NCBI GenBank assembly: GCA_031266095.1
Contig: JAISBR010000090.1
Span: forward strand, 1-35,870
Direction of reading: 5' to 3'
DNA: 35,870 nucleotides
Source: Treponema sp.
GTDB taxonomy: Bacteria > Spirochaetota > Spirochaetia > Treponematales > Breznakiellaceae
Shown here: positions 23,502-31,907 of the stretch, piece after piece
How positions within the stretch are numbered: the first letter of the stretch is position 1
Layout: each line of letters opens with the position of its first letter
Translations under genes and position numbers: made by a program
Notes under the pieces: generated by a model
What the model was told of the DNA's origin: nothing
Database searches by the model: none
Seen by the model: only the letters and a program-made list of their open reading frames with translations

Positions 23502-25568
23502 ATGTCTTCCGCGGGCGCAGGGAGACCGGGATTCTTTTTGGTTCCTCTGTTGTTTTTGCTGCATTTTAATTCCTGCGCGGCCCAGCAGGTACAGCCTGAT
23601 TTTTACCAGGGCTTACTTGCCCGAGCGGGAAGCGCCGATAAGGATTCGGCAGCGCGGCAGACAGCCGTTCTGTTTTTCGAAAAAGCCTTGAACAGCCCCA
23701 ATATCCACATCCGGCAGGCCGCCGCGGAAGAGCTGTTGCTCCTGTTTTACGAGGGTACGGAATTGGCCGAAGCGACGCTGAACCAGGCCTGTCGGGAAGC
23801 CGCGGGGTCCTGGGCAGCGGCTTTTGAGGCGCTGGATGCCGCTCCGGATCAGGCCAGGGAAAAGGTCCTCGCGTTCATATTGAGTTCCGGCAATTACGGG
23901 AGTGTAACGGCGGGTTCCGGCGGACGGTTTCCCGATGAAGCGGCCCTCTACGTCCTGCGGGAATGTCTCAACCGGAGCGAGGATTTTTTCAGCGCCTCGG
24001 AGGAGGCCGCCATTAAAGGGCATATTGCCGCGTCTCAATCCCGTTTCAGCGAGGCGCTGGCCTTTTTCCGGGCCGTACCGGACGAAGACCATCGGATTTT
24101 TTTGCAATACCCTGATCTGCTGAACGACCTGGGCAGGTCCTATCAGTATGCCGCCATAGGAATTGAAGGTATCGCCCTGTTTCTGGATTGGGAAAAAAAC
24201 CGCGCCGAAGCGCGGAATCCGGAAATCCGGTTCAGGCTCCTCTTTTTTGCGGCCCGGATTGCCCGCCAGAGGGGCCTTGTTGATCAGGGAATAGGACTCT
24301 TTGTCCGGGCCCTTCCTTTTGCTCCGAATGCGGTCCAGGCCGACGCTTGTATATGGTACATTTTGGATTCCGCGCTGGGCGGCGGTCCCGGTGACGCCAT
24401 TGGGTATTTATCGACTTTTGTCCGGCAGTGGCATGACGACGCCTATTTCTCCGACGTGCTGGACAAACTCTCCCGGGAGCTTATCCTGCGGCGGCAATGG
24501 AGTGATTTGATACAGGTCTTTACCTTGATCCGGAATCATCCCGCCGGGGCGGTCAAATACGCCTACATCATCGGCCGGGCCATTGAAGAGGGCTATCTGT
24601 CGCCGGAAGAAACCCGGCTGGCGGCTGAGGCGCTGATGGAAACAAGCCGGGCAGGGACCCCGGCGTCGCTGGCCGGCGCGTATCTGCGCATTGCCCATGA
24701 AGCCGGAACCGCCTTGTCCTATTACCGCGTTCAGAGCGCCGCTGTCCTGGGCGAGCCGTTTCCAGAACTGCCGAAAATTCCGGCGGCGGGTAAGAGCGCC
24801 GGGACCGGAGCGGCGATGGAATTCCTCCTGGGCTTTTTCAGAAACGGCGCCGGCGCTTTCGCGCCCCGGTATATCCGGACCCTGGAAAAGGAACTCTCCA
24901 CCGGGGATCTGCGCAGGCTGGCCGGGGCACTGGAGGAGGCGGGTTTATACGCGGAGTCCATCAGGCTGGTTTCACTCTATATTACCCAAAAGGATTATAA
25001 ACCGGACCGGCGGGACCTGGAACTCCTCTATCCCCGCCCCTTCAAGGGATTGGTAGAACAATATGCGGCGGAAACCGGCGTTGCTATGGAACTGCTCTTT
25101 GGGCTTATCCGTACCGAGAGCGCCTTTCAAAGCGGTATTGTCTCCCAAGCCGGGGCCATAGGCCTGACCCAGCTTATGCCCGCCACCGCCAGGGAAACAG
25201 CGGACCGCATCCGCCGCGACGGCGGGCCGGACTATACCCGGACAGACGGAGCGGGCAATTCCGGGCTGAATCTGCTGGACCCGGCGGTAAATATCCATAT
25301 CGGCGCGGCCTATCTTGCCTATCTTATGAAACGTGTGCCCACGCCAGGTTCCGCCGGGGTTTCCCTCAGCGGGGAAGATCCTCTCCTGGCTCTTTTGGCT
25401 TACAACGGCGGCATGAACCGGGTTCGGCGCTGGCGAAGCGCCGGTGCCTGGATCGGCAGCCTGCCGCCGGACCTCTTTCTGGAAACCGTCGAATTCCCGG
25501 AGACCAGGGAATACGGCAGAAGGGTCCTCGCGGCGGCGGCGCTGTACAGGGACCTGTATAAAGACTAG
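23502..25568 (+). CDS. SLT-type lytic transglycosylase lipoprotein
   Basis: 688 residues from the ATG at 23502, chosen because GAAGATGGAG precedes it and a lipoprotein-like signal follows (FFLVPLLFLLHFNSCAAQ, acceptor cysteine about 25). The ATG at 23406 lies before the repeat and would hide the signal. The long middle (50-520) is helical, as in the U-shaped Slt70 scaffold. The catalytic domain begins about 530: E539 in LIRTESAFQSG, GAIGLTQLMPATA, and LLAYNGGMNRVRRW. Such enzymes cleave peptidoglycan between MurNAc and GlcNAc, forming the 1,6-anhydro end. It ends with the QxYxxxVLxxxxxY-like ETREYGRRVLAAAALY. Confidence 0.9.
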   Translation: MSSAGAGRPGFFLVPLLFLLHFNSCAAQQVQPDFYQGLLARAGSADKDSAARQTAVLFFEKALNSPNIHIRQAAAEELLLLFYEGTELAEATLNQACREAAGSWAAAFEALDAAPDQAREKVLAFILSSGNYGSVTAGSGGRFPDEAALYVLRECLNRSEDFFSASEEAAIKGHIAASQSRFSEALAFFRAVPDEDHRIFLQYPDLLNDLGRSYQYAAIGIEGIALFLDWEKNRAEARNPEIRFRLLFFAARIARQRGLVDQGIGLFVRALPFAPNAVQADACIWYILDSALGGGPGDAIGYLSTFVRQWHDDAYFSDVLDKLSRELILRRQWSDLIQVFTLIRNHPAGAVKYAYIIGRAIEEGYLSPEETRLAAEALMETSRAGTPASLAGAYLRIAHEAGTALSYYRVQSAAVLGEPFPELPKIPAAGKSAGTGAAMEFLLGFFRNGAGAFAPRYIRTLEKELSTGDLRRLAGALEEAGLYAESIRLVSLYITQKDYKPDRRDLELLYPRPFKGLVEQYAAETGVAMELLFGLIRTESAFQSGIVSQAGAIGLTQLMPATARETADRIRRDGGPDYTRTDGAGNSGLNLLDPAVNIHIGAAYLAYLMKRVPTPGSAGVSLSGEDPLLALLAYNGGMNRVRRWRSAGAWIGSLPPDLFLETVEFPETREYGRRVLAAAALYRDLYKD

Positions 25569-25760
25569 GTGCCTGTTATTAAGACAGCTATAATTTGGGG
25601 GAACCCGCACCTGGAACGATTGGATGGATATGCAGAGATAAGCTTTAAAAGTGCAGATTCGGCGGCCGGCGCCGGTTGAGAACAGCATAGTACGCCGGAC
25701 CGGAGGAGCTCTGCCGCGCGCTTGTTGATTGTTTTCTGATTTTTTCCCACAATAGTATAT

Positions 25761-26666
25761 ATGCTTATTCCGTTTTATCCCGATTTTGTGCCTTTGGATC
25801 TTAATTTAAAGGATAATCTGCATCCCCGTCTTTCCCTGACGCCGGACGGTGTCTCGGAATTCACCTTTTCCGGCCTGTACCTTTTCAGAAACCGGTATAA
25901 ATACCGGATTTCTCAGGAATCCGGCGGCGGTTTTATCATTTCCGGTGAACAGTACAGCCGGCATTCGGACGGGCCGGAACAAGGGAAAAGATTCTTTATG
26001 ACCCCTTGCGGCGCCCCGGATTCCGGTACGCTGGAATCCCTTTTCAGGACGCACGATTACTGGAAGAATATTTCCGAAGCCGTACTTGCCCCGGCGCGGG
26101 AACGGCTTGAACAGGACGGCGTCGAAATTGCAGAGGACCGGGACAATTTTGACTATCTTTACTTCCGGGAGGATCTGGCGAAGCTGACCGGGAAGAAATA
26201 CCACAAAAAGAAGAATCTGCTCAATCAATTTTTGAACACCTACACCAATTATGAGGAACGGCCTTTGACCGCGGCGCTTATTCCCCGGGCAATAGAGATT
26301 TTGAATCGCTGGAGGCGGGACAAGGGTGAGGATGGGGATTTCCGCGCCGCCGCCGAGGCGCTGGATCTGTTTGACATACTGAAGCTGCGGGGTATGATTT
26401 ATTATGTTGAGGGCCAGCCGGCTGCGTATTGCCTTGGCGAAAGTATTGCGAAGGGAAAGATGTTTGCCATTCATTTTGAAAAGGCGATTGATGAATACAA
26501 GGGGATTTATCAGTTTATGAATAAGGCGTTTGCCGCGTCACTGCCCCGGTTTTTTACCTACATCAACCGGGAGCAGGATCTGGGCGACGAGGGGCTCCGC
26601 CAGGCAAAGATGACTTACCGGCCGGCGGGTTTTGTAAAAAAATACACCGGCAGAATGGCCGTTTAG
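25761..26666 (+). CDS. DUF2156-type (phosphatidylglycerol lysyltransferase C-domain-like) protein
   Basis: 301 residues. It resembles the GNAT-fold DUF2156 domain: YLYFREDLAKLTGKKYHKKKNLLNQFLNTY, where the L-G-KK-H-KK-N-xxNxF pattern is the hallmark, then AYCLGESIAKGKMFAIHFEKAIDEYKGIYQ and FTYINREQDLGDEGLRQAKMTYRPAGFVKKY. Family members transfer aminoacyl groups or are of unknown function; the bacterial stand-alone form has no proven substrate. The ATG at 25761 follows AATAGTATAT with no Shine-Dalgarno site. Gap 25569-25760 holds AT-rich promoter-like sequence near its right end and nothing else I can name. RlmB-like gene follows after 12 bases, so the two are likely co-transcribed. Confidence 0.8.
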   Translation: MLIPFYPDFVPLDLNLKDNLHPRLSLTPDGVSEFTFSGLYLFRNRYKYRISQESGGGFIISGEQYSRHSDGPEQGKRFFMTPCGAPDSGTLESLFRTHDYWKNISEAVLAPARERLEQDGVEIAEDRDNFDYLYFREDLAKLTGKKYHKKKNLLNQFLNTYTNYEERPLTAALIPRAIEILNRWRRDKGEDGDFRAAAEALDLFDILKLRGMIYYVEGQPAAYCLGESIAKGKMFAIHFEKAIDEYKGIYQFMNKAFAASLPRFFTYINREQDLGDEGLRQAKMTYRPAGFVKKYTGRMAV

Positions 26667-26678
26667 GGAAAGGGCTCT

Positions 26679-27407
26679 ATGATTTATTTAACCGGTTTTC
26701 ACGCCATTGAGGAACGAATCAAATCCGGCGGGGCCTGCGGTCCTTTGCTGCTGGCAAAAGCGGGTCCCAGGGCCAGGGAAATTCTTACCCTGGCGGCTGA
26801 CAGCAGGATCCGTGTGGACCGGGTAGGGACCTTTGAGCTTGACCGGCTTGCGCCGGATCACCGGGGGATCGCGCTGCAGCTTGAGGACCACTTAGACGAA
26901 GGCGTGGATGTAAGCCTTGAGGAATTCATCTCCGGCCTTGACGAGCGCAAGGACGCGCTCGTTCTTATCCTGGATGATATCACCGATCCTCATAATTACG
27001 GGGCCATTCTCCGTTCCTGCGATCAGTTTGGAGCGGACCTGGTGATCAGTAGAAACCGCCGCAACGCCAAGCACGCCGAGGTTATCTCCAAAACCTCAGC
27101 CGGGGCGGTTTCCTGGGTTCCCCAGGCGGAGACGGCGAATCTGGCGCGCGCCATGGAAGACCTGAAAGAGGCGGGCTTCTGGATCTTCGGCGCCGGCATG
27201 GAGGGCGAGCCGGCCTGGAAAAAAGACCTCCGGGGCAGGACGGCCCTGGTGCTGGGCGGTGAGGGAACCGGCATTTCCCGGCTCCTGCGTGAGCGCTGTG
27301 ACGGCATGGTCGGGATTCCCTGTGAGGGCAGGCTCGATTCTCTTAACGTGTCGGTAGCCGCCGGCGCGCTGCTGTACGAGGTACGGCGGCAGCGGTCAAA
27401 CAAATAG
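26679..27407 (+). CDS. rlmB: TrmH/SpoU-family rRNA 2'-O-methyltransferase (RlmB-like)
   Basis: 242 residues, almost the length of E. coli RlmB. These SPOUT enzymes methylate ribose 2'-OH in 23S rRNA or tRNA. The N-terminal substrate-binding part (GFHAIEERIKS) is followed by the three SPOUT motifs: LDDITDPHNYGAILRSC (about 107-123), ALVLGGEGTGIS (about 189-200), and GIPCEGRLDSLNVSVAAG (about 211-228), which form the trefoil knot. The exact target base is inferred from family only. Confidence 0.87.
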   Translation: MIYLTGFHAIEERIKSGGACGPLLLAKAGPRAREILTLAADSRIRVDRVGTFELDRLAPDHRGIALQLEDHLDEGVDVSLEEFISGLDERKDALVLILDDITDPHNYGAILRSCDQFGADLVISRNRRNAKHAEVISKTSAGAVSWVPQAETANLARAMEDLKEAGFWIFGAGMEGEPAWKKDLRGRTALVLGGEGTGISRLLRERCDGMVGIPCEGRLDSLNVSVAAGALLYEVRRQRSNK

Positions 27408-27416
27408 CACGTAACG

Positions 27417-28259
27417 CTACCTGAACGCATAACAATACACGCAGCCCGCGGGACAGTCGCCGTAACGGCCGATGTCCACGCTTTGCGCGCAGAGGCAATG
27501 AGGCCGCTGGTGTTTGTCCTTACCCTTGGTTTCAACGCCCCAAAGCTCTCTCATAAGTTCCCCGTCAATACAGGCGCCGGCCTTGATACCGAAGGCCTCA
27601 AAATTTTCCGCCTCGGCGCAGCTTTGGATTTCCATTCCCGCCGCTCCGGCTGTTTGGGCAAGGTCCGCCAGCAGCCGGCCCAGGCCGCTAGCCGGGAGGG
27701 CCGGTGTTTCCCTCCGCGGAAAACCCGCTTTTTCCAGGGCCGCAATGCGACGCTTTGCCCCCCGGTACTCATCGTACAAGCTGACAATAACCCGCCGTAC
27801 CGGGCCGGTGAGATTCCGCGCCAGAAGGCTGAAATTCCGGCGGTGGAAATCCCCGTCGGTAACACCGCTTATGAAAATTGGGTCATAGCGCCATATCACC
27901 CGCCGGGACCCGATTTTCCGCGCCAGTTCCCCCATAGCGGCGCAGATAATCTCCGCCGGGGGTATCTTCGGCTCAAGAATCGCGGGATAGCCGGTCACGG
28001 TAACCATTACATAAAAGAACGGGCAGCGCTTTTCGAGCGCTTCGATATTGTCAAGAATAGGCCGGGGGTCCCTGGTCCAGAAAACCAGCACCCCGGAGTC
28101 AGTGACGCGGTCCTCCGCGGCCGGCCGCAGTAAAACACGGCGGACCTGGGCCGCGTTAAAAGGATTCGCTACATCTACAAACCCCACTTCCAGCCTTTCC
28201 ATAAACCAGTCAAAGCGGAAGCGGGGAATATCACAGCGCCGGGAAACGCTGATGACCAT
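27417..28259 (-). CDS. DUF1848 family protein
   Basis: 280 residues. It starts VISVSRRCDIPRF and has GFVDVANPFNAAQVRRV, VFWTRDPRPIL and VTVTGYP, all typical of DUF1848. The C-terminus carries a cysteine-rich end, CLCAQSVDIGRYGDCPAGCVYCYA, with two or more clustered cysteines that look able to hold an Fe-S cluster, recalling radical SAM proteins with the motif moved to the end. The function is not established. Its ATG overlaps the metQ stop by one base (TAATG), so it is translated in step with the transporter genes. Confidence 0.82.
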   Translation of the reverse strand: MVISVSRRCDIPRFRFDWFMERLEVGFVDVANPFNAAQVRRVLLRPAAEDRVTDSGVLVFWTRDPRPILDNIEALEKRCPFFYVMVTVTGYPAILEPKIPPAEIICAAMGELARKIGSRRVIWRYDPIFISGVTDGDFHRRNFSLLARNLTGPVRRVIVSLYDEYRGAKRRIAALEKAGFPRRETPALPASGLGRLLADLAQTAGAAGMEIQSCAEAENFEAFGIKAGACIDGELMRELWGVETKGKDKHQRPHCLCAQSVDIGRYGDCPAGCVYCYAFR

Positions 28260-29071
28260 TAAAAAACCGGAACCACGCTCCCGTCGCTCCAGGTACTGTT
28301 GATGTAATTTTTCACTTTTTGGCTGAGCAGGGCATTTTTCAGCGCCTGAATCCTCGAGTCCTGCTCTTTGCCCCTTTGTACCACCACGATGTTCACATAG
28401 GGAGAATCCGCGCCTTCAATGATAAGGGAGTCCTTGAGGGGATTGAGGCCCGCCTCAAGGGCGTAATTGCCGTTAATGGTAGAGGCGTCGACATCCTGTA
28501 AGGAGCGGGGAAGCTGGGCGGCCTCAAGTTCCTCGAAGCGGAAGTTTTTGGGGTTGCCGGTGATGTCCCTGGGAGTGGCGGTAAGGCCCACTCCGGGCCT
28601 GAGGGTGATAAGGCCGCCGGCCTGGAGCAGCAGCAGCGCCCGTCCGCCGTTAGACGGATCATTGGGGATGGCGATAGAAGCCCCGCTGGGAAGATCAGCG
28701 ATGTTTGTATACTTGGACGAGTAGAGGCCGAAGGGTTCAATATGAACCCCAAACGCGGAAACCAGTTTTTCCGACCATTCCGCGTTGGTTTCCAGATAGG
28801 GGATGTGCTGGAAGAAATTGGCGTCCAGGTCCCCGGCGATCAGCGCCACATTGGGCTGTACATAGTCGGTGAATTCCACCACTTTCAAGGTGATACCCTG
28901 GGCCGCCAGTTCCTCACTGATCAGGTTGAGCAGTTCCGCATGGGGAACCGGGGTTGCCCCTACCGAAAGGGTAGCTCCGGATTTAGCCGAACTGCCTCTG
29001 GCCTCCACAGTCGGGCTGAGAGCCAAAACCAATGCGCCCGCCACGAGCAGACTAATCATCGTCTTTTTCAT
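28259..29071 (-). CDS. metQ: MetQ/NlpA-family ABC substrate-binding protein
   Basis: 270 residues from the ATG at 29071, with GGAGGAACGT upstream. A signal peptide (MKKTMISLLVAGALVLALSPTVEA) ends without a lipobox cysteine, so it is probably free in the periplasm rather than a lipoprotein. Family marks are LSVGATPVPHAELL, LKVVEFTDYVQPNVALIAGDLDANFFQHIPYLE, and IAIPNDPSNGGRALLLLQ. The usual ligand of this family is methionine, sometimes another amino acid or dipeptide. It lies last in metN-metI-metQ, after a repeat-filled gap. Confidence 0.88.
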   Translation of the reverse strand: MKKTMISLLVAGALVLALSPTVEARGSSAKSGATLSVGATPVPHAELLNLISEELAAQGITLKVVEFTDYVQPNVALIAGDLDANFFQHIPYLETNAEWSEKLVSAFGVHIEPFGLYSSKYTNIADLPSGASIAIPNDPSNGGRALLLLQAGGLITLRPGVGLTATPRDITGNPKNFRFEELEAAQLPRSLQDVDASTINGNYALEAGLNPLKDSLIIEGADSPYVNIVVVQRGKEQDSRIQALKNALLSQKVKNYINSTWSDGSVVPVF

Positions 29072-29135
29072 ACGTTCCTCCGTATAATTCTTAGTATTTA
29101 TATAGATATACTGCATAGAAAATTTTTTGTCAATA

Positions 29136-29201
29136 GAGGCTGTTGCAAAACCCGGTTAGTACGAACCTCCGGTTCTCAGGCTGCGAAACATGCATTTTTA
29201 A
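29136..29201. repeat. palindromic repeat between metI and metQ
   Basis: GAGGCTGTTGCAAAACCCGG begins the element, followed by TTAGT, a hairpin GAACC-TCC-GGTTC (29163-29175), CAGGCTGCGAAAC and ATGCATTTTTAA. It combines the family B core (AACCCGGTTAGT, as at 20844), the start of family A (GAGGCTGTT), and a variant of the CGAACCTTCGGTTCG hairpin. The end (ACATGCATTTTTAA) is present inverted near 34752-34765. Confidence 0.6.
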
Positions 29202-29203
29202 TC

Positions 29204-29872
29204 TCAGCGCTTCGACAGCAGACTGCGGCTTATCGCCGTACCGACGACCTGCACAGCCTCCACCAGGATAAGAATAACAATTACTGCGGCGATAGTAACA
29301 TCGGTCCTGAAACGATAGTAGCCGTAGCGTATGGCCAGGTCGCCCAGGCCCCGGCCGCCGATAGCGCCGGCCATGGCGGAGTAGCCGATCAAATTGATGA
29401 TGGTCAGGGCCAGGCCGGAAACCATGGCGGGCATGGCCTCGGGGATCAGCACTTTGCGGATGATCTGGAAGTTGGTGGAACCCATGGCCTTAGCCGCGGT
29501 CAGTACCCCCAGGTCCACTTCGGAGAGAGCCGCCTCGGCGACTCTTGCCACAAAAGGGGCGGCGGCGATTGAAAGGGGGATAATCACCGCCGTAGGCCCG
29601 ATACTGGTTTTTATGATGAGGCGGGTCAAAGGGATGAGCAGGATCATGAGGATGATGAAGGGCAGGGAACGGAAGAGGTTCACCAGGCGGGAAAACACAT
29701 TGTAGATGATCCTGCGGGGGACGAGGCCCGCCGGAGAAGTAATATAGAGATAAGCGCCCAGGGGAAAGCCCAGAAGACACGCGAAAAAGGTGGAGACAAA
29801 GGTCATGTAGACCGTCTCCGCTGTTGCCTGGGGCAGCATGGACAAGATTCCGAGCAGTTTTTCGTTAGGCAT
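29204..29872 (-). CDS. metI: MetI-family ABC transporter permease
   Basis: 222 residues, the family length, with five hydrophobic helices. Marks are ATAETVYMTFVSTFFACLLGFPLGAYL, FRSLPFIILMILLIPLTRLI, the EAA-type loop EVDLGVLTAAKAMGSTNFQIIRKVLIPEAMPAMVSG (about 118-153), and a final helix near 190. It overlaps metN by 8 bases, so the two are coupled. Confidence 0.92.
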   Translation of the reverse strand: MPNEKLLGILSMLPQATAETVYMTFVSTFFACLLGFPLGAYLYITSPAGLVPRRIIYNVFSRLVNLFRSLPFIILMILLIPLTRLIIKTSIGPTAVIIPLSIAAAPFVARVAEAALSEVDLGVLTAAKAMGSTNFQIIRKVLIPEAMPAMVSGLALTIINLIGYSAMAGAIGGRGLGDLAIRYGYYRFRTDVTIAAVIVILILVEAVQVVGTAISRSLLSKR

Positions 29873-30584
29873 GTATCATCTCCCTTGCGGCCTGGGTTTT
29901 CGGCGAGTCAAATACCGAGGCCACGGTCCCCTGTTCTACAATACTCCCCTCTTCCAGTACCGCTACTTCCTGGCAGATCTCCCGGATAACTTCCATCTGG
30001 TGGGTAATGAGCACTACCGTGATTTTCAGCCGCTGCTGCAAGTCCCGAATCAGCGAAAGGATTGAACGGGTGGTCTGAGGGTCCAGTGAACTGGTTGCCT
30101 CGTCGCAGAAAAGCACCTGGGGGTCTGCCGCCAGAGCGCGGGCGATTGCCACCCGCTGTTTCTGGCCTCCCGAAAGTTCCCGCAGGCGGGCCTTGCGCTT
30201 ATCCGTAATGTCGACTAACTCAAGAAGCTCATCCACCCGCTTTGCAATCTGCTTTTTATGCAGCCCCGCGATTTCCAAAGGAAAGGCTATATTCGCCGCC
30301 GCGTTACGCGATCCAAGGAGATTAAAGTTCTGAAATATCATCCCCATCTTTCGCCGCCGTTCCAGCAGAACGCGGCCCCGCAGGGCGTCAACCCGATCGG
30401 AATCGTAATAAACCTCACCGGCGTCAGGCCCTTCCAGGAGACTCATGATCCGCAGCAGGGTGGATTTCCCCGCGCCGCTCCTGCCGATGATTCCGTAAAT
30501 AGAACCATCGGGAATAGTGAGATCCACATCCCGCAGCGCCGTTACTGCGGCGTAGGTTTTCGATATTTTTTTAAGGATAATCAC
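29865..30584 (-). CDS. metN: MetN-type ABC transporter ATPase, short form
   Basis: 239 residues from a GTG with AGAGGAAAAC upstream. Walker A is GRSGAGKST, the signature is LRELSGGQKQRVAIARAL, Walker B VLFCDEATSSLDPQTT, and the switch region VLITHQM. It ends at REMIHA. Typical MetN is about 340 residues with a C-terminal ACT-like NIL domain that binds methionine and inhibits transport; that domain is absent here, so this kind of feedback is probably lost. The AKR gene ends 22 bases upstream and may be in the same transcript. Confidence 0.9.
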   Translation of the reverse strand: MIILKKISKTYAAVTALRDVDLTIPDGSIYGIIGRSGAGKSTLLRIMSLLEGPDAGEVYYDSDRVDALRGRVLLERRRKMGMIFQNFNLLGSRNAAANIAFPLEIAGLHKKQIAKRVDELLELVDITDKRKARLRELSGGQKQRVAIARALAADPQVLFCDEATSSLDPQTTRSILSLIRDLQQRLKITVVLITHQMEVIREICQEVAVLEEGSIVEQGTVASVFDSPKTQAAREMIHA

Positions 30585-30606
30585 CGGTTTTCCTCTGTCC
30601 TCACGC

Positions 30607-31689
30607 CTATCCCGCGATTTCCTTCAGCCGTTCAATAATGCTGATGTGTTGGGTACAGGCGTCTTCACACTGACCACAGGCTACGCAGCTGCCGGCGATT
30701 GCCTGGTCGATGCTCCAGTACCATTTGAGTCGATCCCCAACCGCGTCCACTCCGGACTTGCTGTTGAGAATTTTTTGATTGTAAGCGTCCATAAACTGAG
30801 GGATGGGAATCCCCTGGGGACAGTCGTCGCAGTAGGCGCAGCCGGTACAGATCCCCTCAAAGGAAGCGCCGGCCCCGGCTTTGACCGCCGCGAGTTCCGC
30901 TCCGGTCCGGGGCTTATACCCCTCCATAGCCGCAAGGGCTTCTTTGACTTGTTCCATTGTCTGAAAGCCCACCAGGGTCACGCTGATATCCGGGTGATCC
31001 CACAGGAAGCGCAACGCCGCAGCCACGGTTCCCTCACCGGACCGCCGCAGAAAGCCGAACAGCTCGGGATTCTGTGGAATGATGCCGCCCCCCAGCGGGT
31101 TCATCACCACCGCGCCCAGCTTCCCTGCCCTGATCGCGTCAAAGGCCTCCTGCCTGGTCTGGAAATTATAGGCCGAATAGCCGAACAGTACTCCCTCAAA
31201 AACCCCTTCCATCAAGAGTTCCTTAATCTCATCTTTTATAAGGTGACTTGAAACACAGATATGCCGAATCAGCCCTTCTTCCTTGAGTTTATTGAAGGTT
31301 TGCAGAACACCACTTTTTTTCCGTTCCTGCCAATTATCTAGGCCGGTTATGCACCAGATATGGTAAAAATCAACAGCCGGAATATCCATACGTTTCAACT
31401 GGGCCTCAATTTCCCGGCGAATCCCATCGGCGGTGGAGGCAAAGGTCTTGGTTGCCGTGTAATAGGGCAGCTTCCGCCGCCTGAGCTCCGCGAACCCCTT
31501 GCCAAACACTATTTCACTTTTGGTCTCAAAATATCCCGGCGCGGTATCAAAATAATTCACGCCGCCTTCGGCCGCGGCAACCATCATCTGGACGCATTCA
31601 TCATGATCATCCACATGGGCGAACCGCATACCCCCAAAGCCCAGCAATGAAACTTTTTTCCCTGTCTGCCCATAATCTCTGTACAGCAT
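30607..31689 (-). CDS. aldo/keto reductase with C-terminal ferredoxin-like domain
   Basis: 360 residues. The barrel starts MLYRDYGQTGKKVSLLGFGGMRF and has GGVNYFDTAPGYFETKSEIVFGKG (catalytic D and Y near 50-55), then a lysine in YYTATKTF and a histidine in DFYHIWC. Residues about 275-350 add two cysteine clusters, CTGCAYCDDCPQGI and CVACGQCEDACTQH, each typical of a 4Fe-4S site. Such fusions are common in anaerobes, and the substrate is not known. It precedes metN on the same strand. Confidence 0.9.
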   Translation of the reverse strand: MLYRDYGQTGKKVSLLGFGGMRFAHVDDHDECVQMMVAAAEGGVNYFDTAPGYFETKSEIVFGKGFAELRRRKLPYYTATKTFASTADGIRREIEAQLKRMDIPAVDFYHIWCITGLDNWQERKKSGVLQTFNKLKEEGLIRHICVSSHLIKDEIKELLMEGVFEGVLFGYSAYNFQTRQEAFDAIRAGKLGAVVMNPLGGGIIPQNPELFGFLRRSGEGTVAAALRFLWDHPDISVTLVGFQTMEQVKEALAAMEGYKPRTGAELAAVKAGAGASFEGICTGCAYCDDCPQGIPIPQFMDAYNQKILNSKSGVDAVGDRLKWYWSIDQAIAGSCVACGQCEDACTQHISIIERLKEIAG

Positions 31690-31745
31690 AGCGCCTCCAG
31701 GGAAGATAATATCAATTTTGGGAAAGGAAGAAAAGATAGCCGATA

Positions 31746-31859
31746 GAGGCTCTTTTAAAACTTCAATTTTGAAAGGCTTGATACCTGAGCTTGTTCCAAA
31801 ACTAATTGACTATGCGCTAAAGCGCATGGTGCGAACCTTCGGTTCGATGGAACAAGCTC
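31746..31859. repeat. two linked palindromic repeats before the radical SAM gene
   Basis: First a degenerate family A copy (GAGGCTCTTTTAAAACTTCA, 31746-31778). Then GAGCTTGTTCC (31787-31797) pairs with GGAACAAGCTC (31849-31859), a perfect 11-base outer stem enclosing ATGCGC-TAAA-GCGCAT (31812-31827) and CGAACC-TTC-GGTTCG (31832-31846). The result is a cruciform-capable, three-arm structure. It is the architecture of the 535-693 element with different inner hairpins. Confidence 0.75.
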
Positions 31860-31907
31860 TTGCGGTTTTTATCTATACTAATGTATAGTATGTCAAAAGG
31901 AGAGATG

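Noticed and set aside
28259..31750. A SAM or Met-box riboswitch upstream of the metNIQ genes
   Set aside because: The leader regions before the reductase gene and before metN contain repeats or only 22 bases; no riboswitch-like core is visible.
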